IMG/VR virus record: IMGVR_UViG_3300025109_000009
Span: 1 to 53,982 of that record
Source: a virus
Direction: 5' to 3' (one strand)
DNA: 53,982 nt
Shown one piece after another: positions 22,390 to 33,400 of this stretch (position 1 is the stretch's first letter; each line of letters begins with the position of its first letter). Made by a program: the position numbers and the translations under genes. Below the pieces are notes generated by a model. It was not told where the DNA came from, ran no database searches, and was given only the letters and a program-made list of their open reading frames with translations.

Positions 22390-25300
22390 CTAACATTTAT
22401 TATTAATATCTACATTATTCTGAATTTCTTCTTCTATTTTAGTATACTTCTTTTTAAATTTAAAGTTTATATCAATTTGTTTGCCCGTAGAGCGCGACGT
22501 TATTCGACATTTAAACTGCTTACCCCACAATGTTTCGCGTGGATTTTCGGCAGTACCAACATCCCCAACTGGTTGACCTTCTGCATCCCAAGTTTCTAAA
22601 CTGCCGTTCGATGGCATCGGAAGCACCCTTTGCAAGGACGATGGTGAGATTTCTATTTTATGGTCAAAGGACATCTTTCTAGGTTCAATCTCTTCTTTAA
22701 AATTGAAAATATCCATCTTCAAGAACGTCATCTCATCATCAGCCACCAATTCCACCTGATAAATGTGAGAAGGGTTGGATGGATGACCGTGGATATCTTC
22801 TGTTCTAAATGCATAATAATATTTTTTATTCGGACTTATCACGTCAACATGCGAAGCATTTGTGGCCTCTGATTCTATCCTCTGTATTTTCTTATCAAAG
22901 AATGACTCCCACGAAGTGGGTTCTTCGTCCGTCCTAAAAATTTCGAATACTTTAACTGGATCGTCGTTTCGAAAGTGAACTATTTGATCCCTTATAATGT
23001 GCCGTCTTCCGCGCCAAAAGCGGCCGGACGGATACTGAGATCCCACGACAGTACGAAACTGGTCATAATCATCCTCTTCTAATATCACGGGGTTTGCAGC
23101 CATTTCCCCGGTTGTGCCATTCAAATTAAATAATATCCTGTTTTTAACACCCTTGAATGGGATTATGTTAACATCCGGAGGTATAGGGGGCTTGTCAATG
23201 ATTGTTACACTTCTTTCTTGCATCGGGACCTCCACGACGAGGACGCTTGGTTTGTGCATAACTCCGAAAAACATTTCTGAAATTCTACGGGGGTCACGGG
23301 ATTGATTATAGAAATTCTCAACTGCGGCGGCTGTCATACAATCAACATACGCATATTTTGTTCCTACCACTAGAGATATGGCGTGAACCTTATAAGAATA
23401 TTGTTTCCCATATTCAACCTGACTGTCTAAATACCTGACTATCTCCACATCATTGTTTGTTGCGAAAAAGAAATTCTGTATTGGAGTGCCATTCACAAGT
23501 TTTTCTACCCTATATGCCAATATCTCGGAATGTGCTGGTTTTCCGTTTAATACTTGCGTAAACTTCTCTCTATAAGTTTGTTCAATTATTTGCTTAATCC
23601 TAGATTTTATAACGATTTTACCAATCAAGCTTCTAAATCTATCCTGCGGTGACAACGCCACATCTTCTTGCTCTTGTGCCGCTTCTTCCTCTTGGCTCAA
23701 CCACTGCATCCACGCCTCCAGAGACATAGACCGGACATTGCGCTTAAAAACATCCGACATAGAGACTGTTGTGTCGGCGGATAAAGATCCTATATTCCAT
23801 GTTCTAGCGCGCTCTTCTTCCTCTTGCGAAGTGCCCCCGCCCAAGAATTGTGTAACAACCTTCATTGGTAGATTATTTATTAATTGCCTGTCCATCGGTT
23901 CACCGGCACCATCAGAAGTCCTTGCAAGAGGGACCATTATTTCTCTCATGAAATTCTTTTCTGATCCCATCTCTAGAGATTCTACAAACAAAGATCTTTC
24001 GTTAGATGTGAATTCAATTTCCGCGTACATTGGAAATACTCGGCGTTCATCATATATTGTTTTAAATTCTTCCAAACCCGGATTCTCAAAAACATCCCAT
24101 GTATTAACAACAGGATGACCAATTGGATCAAATACTCCATAATTTTCTATTGCTTTGCGACGGATAATTTCCTGCTGTCTACTTCCCTCGTCCCCAGACA
24201 TACTTTCTGCAATATTTTTCCGGAAGTATTCCTCTGTAACGGTATTCCTTTTATTCCTCTTTTCCGGTCTCATCCTATAATAATTGGGAAGACGGTTTTC
24301 TGTATAATTGGGAGAAATTAGTTCTTCATACACACAATCATAAAAATTATAAACCCCTCTCACATCCGAATACAATCCTGGATTGAAATCTGTCTCTTCT
24401 AGCTCTTCCTTTGTCATGAAGTCCGGGATGTTTGTAGCGTGATCAAAGAAGATTAATCCTCCGGCGTGTGGTGGTCGAAAAGACGGATCTCGAAAAGCAG
24501 CACCGTCAGGGTCGTCCCACAGACTCATATCTCCAAAAAACGGTATCACCGGAAACAAATTTTTTGTATATGATGCGTCGCCCCAATTGGGCCAGGTGAG
24601 TAAAGAATCCGGACCAGATGGTAAAAACCTAGGATCGGTCCTCGCATGAGTTCGGCCGAATTCTAGGGTCTCAGCACGACTCAATGTACCAAGTTCTGAA
24701 AGATGTCCTGCTAATCCGTACATGTAATCTCTCCACTTCCACGAGGACCACCCTCCTGGTTCAGGATGTGGCGGGAATGTAATTTTAAACGACTCATGAA
24801 AAATTGGAAGGTCTAATCCCCCTTCTGTCTCTCTCCAGCTGGTGAAAGAACTTAACACTAAATCAGAGTTTAACCACTCTTCTTGAGGGAGGACTCTGAC
24901 ATCATTTGGATCAGCTTTGCTTAAAGTGTGTCCGGACCCCTTGCACAAAGTGTTTGAAGAATTATAATATGAGAATTCTGGCTTACCATTCCAAACGAGC
25001 CCTCTTCGCCAATGAGAAGGTTGTATCCCCTCGCCGTGGCCACGGTGGAGCCAAAATTTGCCACTTACATACCTAAAGGTATCTACAGGTCCGTGAGAAT
25101 CTTCGTGTACCATATCTTGCGCGGGGACGTTTGCCGGGAAAGAGTTGTTGGCTAAAGGGTCCTGACTTAACGGAAAGAACCTAATGACTGGGTCATGTTG
25201 ATTACCAGGAAGAAGATTTGGGTCTATTAACCACTTGCTTTTCCCGGCAGAAAAATTATGTCCAGCGTGGTCCTCTTCTATTTCTTCAAAGTCTGCTTCA

Positions 25301-25491
25301 GGCTGGGCGTAGAACAAAGCTGGATGTATTCTCTCTATTTCAACCGGAGTGGGCTCAGGCGGAAGAGGTTCTACGTGATTCCGTGGGTCATCCATATAAC
25401 CAGGACTCGGCGTGCAACCTGCACGCCATGGAGGACAATACGCTGGCGGATCACAAGAGTTGTTGTTTCCGTTATTATTTTCTTCAGACAT
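22390..25491 (-). CDS. Large tail/baseplate structural protein with FN3-like modules, 1033 aa
   Basis: The N-terminus is Asn/Pro-rich (MSEENNNGNNNSCDPPAYCP) and probably flexible. The first half has many Trp/Pro/His (HRGHGEGIQPSHWRRG). Two segments look like fibronectin-III folds: ~645-720 (ILAYRVEKLVNGTP, then VEYGKQYSYKVHAIS) and ~830-905 (VKVFEIFRTDEEPTSW, then NKKYYYAFRTEDIHG). The C-terminus contains GKQFKCRITSRSTGKQIDIN and a Lys-rich tail (KFKKKYTKIEEE). Not recognised as a T4 protein; FN3 and beta modules point to a tail-tip or fibre-attachment component. ATG with AAGGAG. Confidence 0.75.
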   Translation of the reverse strand: MSEENNNGNNNSCDPPAYCPPWRAGCTPSPGYMDDPRNHVEPLPPEPTPVEIERIHPALFYAQPEADFEEIEEDHAGHNFSAGKSKWLIDPNLLPGNQHDPVIRFFPLSQDPLANNSFPANVPAQDMVHEDSHGPVDTFRYVSGKFWLHRGHGEGIQPSHWRRGLVWNGKPEFSYYNSSNTLCKGSGHTLSKADPNDVRVLPQEEWLNSDLVLSSFTSWRETEGGLDLPIFHESFKITFPPHPEPGGWSSWKWRDYMYGLAGHLSELGTLSRAETLEFGRTHARTDPRFLPSGPDSLLTWPNWGDASYTKNLFPVIPFFGDMSLWDDPDGAAFRDPSFRPPHAGGLIFFDHATNIPDFMTKEELEETDFNPGLYSDVRGVYNFYDCVYEELISPNYTENRLPNYYRMRPEKRNKRNTVTEEYFRKNIAESMSGDEGSRQQEIIRRKAIENYGVFDPIGHPVVNTWDVFENPGLEEFKTIYDERRVFPMYAEIEFTSNERSLFVESLEMGSEKNFMREIMVPLARTSDGAGEPMDRQLINNLPMKVVTQFLGGGTSQEEEERARTWNIGSLSADTTVSMSDVFKRNVRSMSLEAWMQWLSQEEEAAQEQEDVALSPQDRFRSLIGKIVIKSRIKQIIEQTYREKFTQVLNGKPAHSEILAYRVEKLVNGTPIQNFFFATNNDVEIVRYLDSQVEYGKQYSYKVHAISLVVGTKYAYVDCMTAAAVENFYNQSRDPRRISEMFFGVMHKPSVLVVEVPMQERSVTIIDKPPIPPDVNIIPFKGVKNRILFNLNGTTGEMAANPVILEEDDYDQFRTVVGSQYPSGRFWRGRRHIIRDQIVHFRNDDPVKVFEIFRTDEEPTSWESFFDKKIQRIESEATNASHVDVISPNKKYYYAFRTEDIHGHPSNPSHIYQVELVADDEMTFLKMDIFNFKEEIEPRKMSFDHKIEISPSSLQRVLPMPSNGSLETWDAEGQPVGDVGTAENPRETLWGKQFKCRITSRSTGKQIDINFKFKKKYTKIEEEIQNNVDINNKC

Positions 25492-25503
25492 TATTCATAC
25501 TCC

Positions 25504-28500
25504 TTAGTACCCCTTCCCGCCGCCGCCTGGGGAGGGTAATGACATCGGAGACATCGCTGGAACGCCTGCAGGTGCAGCACGAAGAGGAGCTGCCGCCCTT
25601 CCTGTAATCGCTGGTGCTGCCCTAGAAGACTTAAAGGGGCTAGGAGGGGTGGATTTTCCCAACTTCACCTTTCCTTTTCTTCCCTTTTTCTTATTCGCGA
25701 TGGGAGTCTTAGATGCACGAATCTTAGACCCCGTTTTTATCACTTGTCCGGACTTGCTCTTAATTCCAGATGGTGCCATATCTCTTGCCGTCTTTTCTAT
25801 TTGTTCAAAGTTTGATTTAGCTTTCGGAATCTTCTTTTTTGATTTAGATTCAATGTTGGTGGGCTTCTCAACTGTAAAGAACTTCTTGCCGGTAGAGACC
25901 GGTGGCTTCTCTATTCCCAATTTAGAATCCTCAAACGTTTCTAGCTTATATTTTCCAGGCGGGAGACCTGCCTTAACCTCCGAAACCTTTACATCCCTGT
26001 ACTTGGGGGCTGACAGGATCGGTTTACCCGATGCATCCTTTGTAAATCCATCTAATTTCTTTATCTTCTGCACCGTTCCAAACAAAGTATTGGATGCCTT
26101 AAAGTTTGTTGCACCAATTGGCTTTATTCCATCCGCCAACTTCTTTATTTGAACCGGCGGATTAAAGGTGTTTTTTTCCTCATCTGTCTTCAGCACAGAC
26201 GGCTTATTGGACAAAATTTTCTCTATTTTTGGAATCCTAATCTGCCTAGACTCCATCTCCGATTTGTCACTCATAGCAACTGATGCTTTTCTTACCATCT
26301 CTGTTATTATAACCGCCCTATCCGTAATCTCAAACTCTGGAGCCGACTCGGGGGAGAAGTCCGGAATAAACTCTATTAAGTTTTTATCCTCAATCGCCAC
26401 TGCGTCACAAAGAACCTTCATGCTGTCTTGAATTTTATCCGCTAAACTCCGCTTATTAGACTCCATAATTTCGTCAAGATTTCTTACAAAGTACGCCCCA
26501 TTATTTTCCGTTACTAATTCAATATTCAACTTTTTTTCCATCTTGTCCAAGATTGATTGGTTGACCGCAGCGGAGATTCCCTTGTTTTTCATCGGTTTGG
26601 GTGGTCCGGTCCTCCATGAAGAGAAATTTGAATTACCACTATCATTCTTCTTCTTATTAATAAGAGTATATTCTACGTGCTTGTCTATAATATCAAGCTG
26701 CTTTCCACTAATTCCAGAAGACCGCCTCTTTCTACCGCGTGCGCCGCGGCGGGATGACTTCTTTTCATATTGTATTATAAAGTCCTCTTCTGCTCCATTT
26801 TCTGTTCCAGTCCCAAAAGTAAAGGTGGGTTGGTTTTTGCCCATCTTGTATGAATTCATAGTAAAAGCAGCTGGTGCGTTGTTAAATTTTTTTCCATCCG
26901 ATTCGGCGTCAATCCCGAATTTATCTTCCTCCAGAAACCACATTTCTTTTACCTGCTCGCTGGTAACGCGATGAGACCCTCGACGGCGGCGGCGACCTCT
27001 GTAATTCTTTCCTCCCGCAGCCAGTCTTACCTTCTCAGTTGTAACCGCAGTTCTGTCCTCCATCTCATATTCCACTGGTCCCGGTCCGGTGAATTGGTCA
27101 AGCAATTCCACATCGGCTGCGAGGTCGCCTACATCGGGGCCCAAATCTCTTATGCCTGTATTGCCCACGAGGTCCGTCCCGAAAACAGAAGCATCGTCCA
27201 CAGCAGATATCTGTGTAGCTTTCCCTATAAGATCAAAAATTCCTGGGGCTGCAACTGGTAAATATCTTAAATCGGCACTTACAAAGTCATCCGCTTCGGA
27301 AAACCACTTCTTAACCCTCATTATCCTGGGGTTTCTACCTGCAGACCCTGCTTCCGATGGGGTCAACCTAACATTGGAAGCGTCTTTTATTAAATCTATG
27401 TCTAAAATGTCTTCCAGTAATCCGTGTAATTCCTGGAATGATCTTAAAATCTCCAATATTTGTTCCGGCCGAGAGTTCTCAGGTCTCAGTAGTGCTACAA
27501 CATTGTCGAGATTAAATCCAGATAACCTCGGAGAATCACTAGGATTTAGATTTCCAATCCTAAAAATTGCGTCAGCGTACACAACGTTAACTGCTTCAAA
27601 GTATGCCCTTGCCATTTCCACGAAACTATATCTTTGTCTGGCAGAATTTACAAAAGCAGGATCGAAGGTTCTTGTTATGTGGTTGTAGTTTCCCCTGCTT
27701 TCTGTTCGTTCAACGTTTTTCTCTCTATAGTCCGGATATAACTCATCCGAAGTCGGACTAGAGAGTCCGGATCTACTAAAATATTTGGACGTAGTAACTG
27801 GGATAGAACATTCATTGTAATATCTCTCTAGTTGCTTTGTTTGGTCTCTGAGAACAATAAGAATCTCCTGTAAATATTTTTCTAATCCGTCCTCATACGA
27901 TAACTCAATACCATATTGATATACTCCATCGTAAACACTATCCAGGGACTCGTCTGTTCCTATAAAATTTCTGTAGAAAGGAAACGGGGGCATCCCGTCA
28001 TTTGCAATAGGCAGAGGAGTTCTAGGAGAATTTTGAAACCAAGTCGTCAAGTGCCCGTAAACTTCCCAAGCCAAAGTGCCAAATGGTTCGTCCGAAACTG
28101 AACCATTACTGGATTCACGAGGCACCAATAGGTCATTTGTATCAAATGTGCTGGCTCGATAAGCAGTTGATGGTCTTTCGCCAGATTGGACAACTATAAA
28201 CTCTGGTGTTTCTCTGTCGAACACGTCTTTCGCTCCGAATCCCAGTCTATTAACTCCAAGGTCTCTTTTGGTCATTCTTCTTCTAACAATTTTTAAGTTA
28301 GTCAATCTAAAATAATCTCTAGAGCGCATTATCTTGTATTTTGAACGATTGGGCAAATTGCTATAAAGATGTCCATATTTAGAATTGTTAACAAATATCT
28401 GCTCTTGGTCTACCAAAAACTCAAGACTAACATGACCAGTGATAGGATCGTGATCTATCTCTGCTCTTGCATTAAACTGATTTGCTCGAATGTCATCAAG

Positions 28501-29505
28501 ATATTTCGTTCTCTTGTTCTCCTGCAGAAAACTAGGCAAAGTTTTTGGCAAATACATGTCTTTTTCCGATCTCTGAAACCTTCTAAAGTCCTGAACCTTG
28601 ATGTTGGGAACCATAATGCTCGTTAGATATTGTTCTGGGTCTCCAGCATCTGCTTCATGAAACCTCCCCTTCATATAGGACCCGTCCTGCATGACGTGAT
28701 AGGGACCAGACCAAGGAGTGCCTCTTGAATCAAGCAAGACCATACTGTGAGGATTTAGCGAGCCGTTCTCTATTACCTTGTTATACGACAATTTTCCATA
28801 CATGTTATTCAAAAAGGTCATCTCGCTTGGGTCCATCTCCAGGTCAAAAATATTGAAATCCATAAACGTGAACGCATAAATATGCAAACTATTAATGTTG
28901 TTCCCTATTTCTGGTAATGAAAAGGTCTTATAAAGCTTGTGCACTTCGTTTCCATTAACATCGTATTCCTTGAGATGATCTGCTGCGGCTGCATAATATT
29001 GTTCTGCGCCGGTTGGTTTGGCACCATCTTGAAAGAAGAAAATGTCCTGCCGTCTATTCGCCAATCCCTGCATCGCTTGGGCGATGGAAGATTCCAAATA
29101 TTCAAGCCCTCTTGACGTAATCTGTCTTAAGCGATCTTGAAAATTTGCCACCTGACCTCGTCGAGAAAAAAGTCTTTTTATCACTATATTCGCTGCTTCG
29201 CTTGTTGCCACCACAACACAAACCTTTAAAGCCTCGTCTATTACAGACATGGATGATTTGGACCCCACTACAATATTTCTTGCGTGGCGGCCGCGACCCA
29301 TTTGACGACGGACTACAGTTAAATCTTCATCAACTGCTTTTGCGGTGGCGTTTTTGATATCTTCGTCCAGTACGTCGTCGATGACCAAGTCTACCATTAC
29401 TGCCATGTCTTCTTCTGAAGCAGACTCTAGCGTGATTCTACGTATTCCCACGTTTGGCAAGAAATCTCCGATAATGTCATCTTTTGAAAAATCTACTCTA
29501 GACAT
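25504..29505 (-). CDS. Large virion protein with basic disordered C-terminal third, 1333 aa
   Basis: The first ~800 residues are globular, starting MSRVDFSKDDIIGDFLPNVG, and contain SLHIYAFTFMDFNIFDLEMD and a long Tyr-rich beta region. Two basic patches follow, near 832-850 (KNYRGRRRRRGSHR) and 915-933 (KKSSRRGARGRKRRSSG). The last ~300 residues are Lys/Pro/Ser-rich with repeats such as KSKKKIPKAKSN and IANKKKGRKGKVKLG, ending in an Ala/Pro/Gly tail (APAITGRAAAPLRAAPAGVP). No known family. It overlaps the upstream gene by 1 nt (TAATG). The basic tail could bind DNA or an acidic virion surface; inference only. Confidence 0.75.
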   Translation of the reverse strand: MSRVDFSKDDIIGDFLPNVGIRRITLESASEEDMAVMVDLVIDDVLDEDIKNATAKAVDEDLTVVRRQMGRGRHARNIVVGSKSSMSVIDEALKVCVVVATSEAANIVIKRLFSRRGQVANFQDRLRQITSRGLEYLESSIAQAMQGLANRRQDIFFFQDGAKPTGAEQYYAAAADHLKEYDVNGNEVHKLYKTFSLPEIGNNINSLHIYAFTFMDFNIFDLEMDPSEMTFLNNMYGKLSYNKVIENGSLNPHSMVLLDSRGTPWSGPYHVMQDGSYMKGRFHEADAGDPEQYLTSIMVPNIKVQDFRRFQRSEKDMYLPKTLPSFLQENKRTKYLDDIRANQFNARAEIDHDPITGHVSLEFLVDQEQIFVNNSKYGHLYSNLPNRSKYKIMRSRDYFRLTNLKIVRRRMTKRDLGVNRLGFGAKDVFDRETPEFIVVQSGERPSTAYRASTFDTNDLLVPRESSNGSVSDEPFGTLAWEVYGHLTTWFQNSPRTPLPIANDGMPPFPFYRNFIGTDESLDSVYDGVYQYGIELSYEDGLEKYLQEILIVLRDQTKQLERYYNECSIPVTTSKYFSRSGLSSPTSDELYPDYREKNVERTESRGNYNHITRTFDPAFVNSARQRYSFVEMARAYFEAVNVVYADAIFRIGNLNPSDSPRLSGFNLDNVVALLRPENSRPEQILEILRSFQELHGLLEDILDIDLIKDASNVRLTPSEAGSAGRNPRIMRVKKWFSEADDFVSADLRYLPVAAPGIFDLIGKATQISAVDDASVFGTDLVGNTGIRDLGPDVGDLAADVELLDQFTGPGPVEYEMEDRTAVTTEKVRLAAGGKNYRGRRRRRGSHRVTSEQVKEMWFLEEDKFGIDAESDGKKFNNAPAAFTMNSYKMGKNQPTFTFGTGTENGAEEDFIIQYEKKSSRRGARGRKRRSSGISGKQLDIIDKHVEYTLINKKKNDSGNSNFSSWRTGPPKPMKNKGISAAVNQSILDKMEKKLNIELVTENNGAYFVRNLDEIMESNKRSLADKIQDSMKVLCDAVAIEDKNLIEFIPDFSPESAPEFEITDRAVIITEMVRKASVAMSDKSEMESRQIRIPKIEKILSNKPSVLKTDEEKNTFNPPVQIKKLADGIKPIGATNFKASNTLFGTVQKIKKLDGFTKDASGKPILSAPKYRDVKVSEVKAGLPPGKYKLETFEDSKLGIEKPPVSTGKKFFTVEKPTNIESKSKKKIPKAKSNFEQIEKTARDMAPSGIKSKSGQVIKTGSKIRASKTPIANKKKGRKGKVKLGKSTPPSPFKSSRAAPAITGRAAAPLRAAPAGVPAMSPMSLPSPGGGGKGY

Positions 29506-30464
29506 TAGTCACACACCTGCTCGTCTTCTATTCCGATGTGTCCATAAAAAGTTTCTCCTTCAAAATCTTCTGGTATGCCCAGCCCAGCATGCTCATCAAA
29601 CAAAACCTCTACATATGTCGATAACTCGTCTCTCATGGTTGAATCAAAGTTGGCATCCACCTTTAATGATAAAAGTTTTTCTTCCTTTACCGTTGTTGTT
29701 CCTTCTAGAAACTCTTCCTCATCCTCAACCAAAAAAAATTCAACATCGAATTTATCATCAGAAGTGGAAACATTCTTTTCTAATACTTCTAAAGTGATAC
29801 TCTCAGTATCAATAGTTAATTCATATCCGTCAACAAATCCTAGAACTTGACCCATACCGTCCTGCTCAAAGTATTCATTCATTGTTATGGTATCTCCGAC
29901 TTCTACCTTTTCAGCCTCCATGTTATAATCAACAATCAAGTTTATCTGTGGTCTTCTCATTCCTATGTTGGGACCAGAAGAGCTTAATTGTATCGGGCTC
30001 TCAAATTCTTGATCATTCAAGCTATAAACGCACCATGCAGGAGCGTATTTGTTGCCCACCTCTGAATTCCCTAGGATGTTTCTCATCAACTTCCTATCAT
30101 CCGGAACCATTGCGGTGTCGTTGACATAGTCTTTCCCATAAAGATTACCAGCGACCCTCTTTTGGGATGCTCCTATGTTTCGAAAAAGATTTGCCAACAT
30201 AATATGCTTGTTTGTTCTGGTGACACGAGTTTCCGCTCCCTCGTGTTCGTACAAGGGTCTCATCCTTACTGTGTCGTTCTGTATCCTCTCAAACGATGTT
30301 TTTGCGGTTTCATTCACATTCTCTCCGTAAGACGCATCATAAAGAACCTCGTCATCTGAGAAGGCATAGAATTCTGGCTTAAATCGCCCCTTAGAAAGAA
30401 GATACTTCCCGTATTGAGTAAGCTGAACCTCCATCACTTCTTCTTTTTTATTGAAAAACGACAT
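29505..30464 (-). CDS. Virion protein sharing N-terminal domain with the 337-aa protein, 319 aa
   Basis: The N-terminal region (KKEEVMEVQLTQYGKYLLSK, GRFKPEFYAFSDDEVLYDAS) is a diverged copy of the domain that opens the 337-aa protein at 21321-22334. Next comes MRPLYEHEGAETRVTRTNKH, then a central beta part (NIGMRRPQINLIVDYNMEAE) and a strongly acidic C-terminal half (VEFFLVEDEEEFLEGTTTV; EVLFDEHAGLGIPEDFEGET). It is tied by TAATG overlaps to the giant protein gene upstream and the 1333-aa gene downstream, so the three are made together and probably assemble together in the baseplate. Confidence 0.78.
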   Translation of the reverse strand: MSFFNKKEEVMEVQLTQYGKYLLSKGRFKPEFYAFSDDEVLYDASYGENVNETAKTSFERIQNDTVRMRPLYEHEGAETRVTRTNKHIMLANLFRNIGASQKRVAGNLYGKDYVNDTAMVPDDRKLMRNILGNSEVGNKYAPAWCVYSLNDQEFESPIQLSSSGPNIGMRRPQINLIVDYNMEAEKVEVGDTITMNEYFEQDGMGQVLGFVDGYELTIDTESITLEVLEKNVSTSDDKFDVEFFLVEDEEEFLEGTTTVKEEKLLSLKVDANFDSTMRDELSTYVEVLFDEHAGLGIPEDFEGETFYGHIGIEDEQVCD

Positions 30465-33400
30465 TATTCATCCTCTTTTGGGAACAAATTCTTGAAGTCG
30501 ACCTCTTGTTCCCCTTCTTCGTTCTCTTGTGGCACCAATCCAGCAACAGCTCTTGCGGTTTGTTCTGCCTGTTCCGGTGTTAAGGGTTCTACTATGTCCC
30601 TATCCTTCGCAAAAGACACTCCAGCATCAATTTTAACTAGTTCAACCAACGAGAAATAATCATAAGGCCAGTTGTATCCATATTCAAAAATATCGTTTTC
30701 AACGGATAACTCCCTTTCAGGGTGACCGACCGGTAGTTTGTCTCGTGATATCTTCTTAAAATAGTTTGTTTCAGCTCTTTGTTTAACTTTGAATACCATC
30801 CATTTTACATTTTTGTTAAAGCTGCCACCTAAGAGATCTGTTGCGCCTCCCAAATCATGAGAAACTACAGATTCTGCTTGCAGTGTATCATCATCATTGT
30901 TATGAAAGTCGTTCAATGCAACATCTGGCGGGAGATTCTGCCACATATACGCCAAATCCGACTTAGACAAAGTATGCTCAAATTCAAAGATGTACATTGC
31001 AAATGGGTGCACAAATTTTTCTTCCTCATTGTTATATTTTAAGAAATTCATTTTTGGAGGAATAACATATTTAAGCATCTTTCCTACCATTGTTTGAATA
31101 CTTGTCCGGGATGATATGGGGTTTGCCACGACTTCTGTGGTTGTCCCCTTGTTACGACCGCGACCGTGTCTAAGTCTTCGTCCCTCAACAGTATCAATAT
31201 ACGCTTTCTTGTAATTTGGATACCCCTCGTTCTGGACAGCCTTATATACCTCGTTCTTTGGAATGTTAAAGAACTTTCTGTTGCCACTCTCATCTTCCAC
31301 AAACGGAATCGCAACAACCGCTTCCGATACTTTACGCTCTTCTGGCAATTGTCCGATAGAAAGGGCTCTTTGCTCCTTTATTTTTCGCTCACCTTTTCTA
31401 AAATGAACACCTAATAAACTTGACAAATCTTCAGACCCATCAATTGGTGGCATAATTTCTATAAACGAACTGGGATCATCATACGCTCCTGTTTGGTGCC
31501 ACATCCCTTTCGCAGTGGTTATATAATGAGGCTTTGCTTTTGCAGGGGTGGTCTTACGAAAATCCATATTTGGGGTTTCCCACTTACTCTGTATAACCCA
31601 CGATTTTCGAAGAATGTCCCTATCTCTTTCTGTTCCCTCAAATATTGGAACCAGGCTTCCTTGTGCCAAATCCATACCATAAAAACTAGCAGACAATTGC
31701 ATCGCATGTGTTTTATTTAAAGATGCAGTCGCGGCATTGATACTTTGAAAATCAGTACTGATGCCTGGACCCGACACATAATCACTATTTGTAATTCCTG
31801 AAATTCCAAAATTGTTTTTTGAACCAGTACCCTGAATATACCTATTATAGTTAATGGTTGCGGTGCCCAAACTATTTTGTTCGGTTATCCTGTTAAGAAC
31901 ATCTTCTATGGTCTCATATGAGACGCCAACGGACGGATTGAATATATATTCAACCTCTGCATAATTGTCATAATGAGGTGGAGTATACGGGGCGAATCCA
32001 TGACCTACGTAGTTCTGTGACCGATTCAATCCATGATCACCAGGTCCTGCGTTGATTGGTGGTCCAAATGCAGCCGCACGATTATACATCGGAAAGTCCT
32101 GCGTATTGGGACGATTTAACCTCAATCGGAACTTGTATGTTTTACTCGGATCTACAGCAGTCTGTAACGTATCTTCGGATGCGATAGTTGTAGTATGTCC
32201 CCCCTCCAAAAAGAATCTTGAACTTTCAGCAAAAAAATTGTTAGCTGCCTTCGAGTATGTCGTGTCACTCAAGACCCGCATTCTCGACAAACTAAAACTA
32301 GCGGTCAACATAGAAGAGGTTATCGGTGTTTGGTGTGTCGCCCCCCAGTATGTTTCCGGAACCACAGTTGAAAGATGGGGTAGGTGTCGAGCACCAGTAT
32401 CTGCCGATCCAGATGACCTACTTCTCAAGAATGAGCATGGCTGTAAACTGGCACTTGGGTGTGGCTCCATTTCGTAAAAGGTGAACCTCTCGTCTAATCT
32501 TGCAACATTTCTGGCTGTGCCAATATTTTTAACTGTATTTGTGACCAAGCGGGTTGGATCAATAATTACCTCAAACGGAAGTCTTTCAACACGTTGGACG
32601 CCCCATGTACCAAAATTTCTTCCATAATCTCCCTGAGTCCAATAAGACGTTGCTTCCGCCAACTCTGGGTCTGCTCCTTTCGCCTGATGTTCCCCCCAGC
32701 TGGCAGAACCGATGCGTGGTATGCCGAAATCAGATGTTTCGTTAAACGCGGAACCAGTGATGTAGGAAGGATATTGAAAAGCCCCTGTTAGTTCCATGTT
32801 TGTGTCTACGCCGTTTTCTCCCAACAATGTAATTCCATATCCAGTTTGGGCACCAGCTGACCAAGCATCTGTAAATCCTACAAATTTGCCCTTAGTCGTG
32901 GTCTCGACTCCAGCCAAAGAACCTTTGCCGCCGCCGACAAGAGTCTTCCTGTACAGAGGCATAGCATGATTATTTAATCCAAGATTGTTTGTCATTGTTA
33001 TAGAACCAGAAGTTCCAGCCATGACATAACCAGTGTCGTTTCCCATTCGGAACCACCCTATTAAGTTATCCACATGAGGCTGTTCCACACACAAATCTGG
33101 TCGCCAGGGTCCACGCTGCCTGACGCCGCCGCCGAAGAGTCCTCTAACAGACTCGTCCGTCAACTTTGTATTGAAAATACTGACTTCAGAAATAGCAACT
33201 TCCATTGCGTTGAGAGCATGATTAGTGTTGGTGTGCCCATATCTGTGATTTCCTATGGTACAATTTCCGGTTGCTGTTGTGCTATGACCGTCCATGTTAA
33301 CGGACGTTTCCGTTAAACTCCCGGCGGTGCCAGTTATTCCCGCAGCGGTAGCAGCCCCTTGAGTTTCGATTTGTACGCCGTCGATATAAAAATCTGGTGT

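Noticed and set aside
25649-26152. Open frame of 167 codons on the plus strand
   Set aside because: Antisense to the basic Lys/Pro-rich tail of the 1333-aa protein; its Phe/Ser richness is the mirror of Lys codons.
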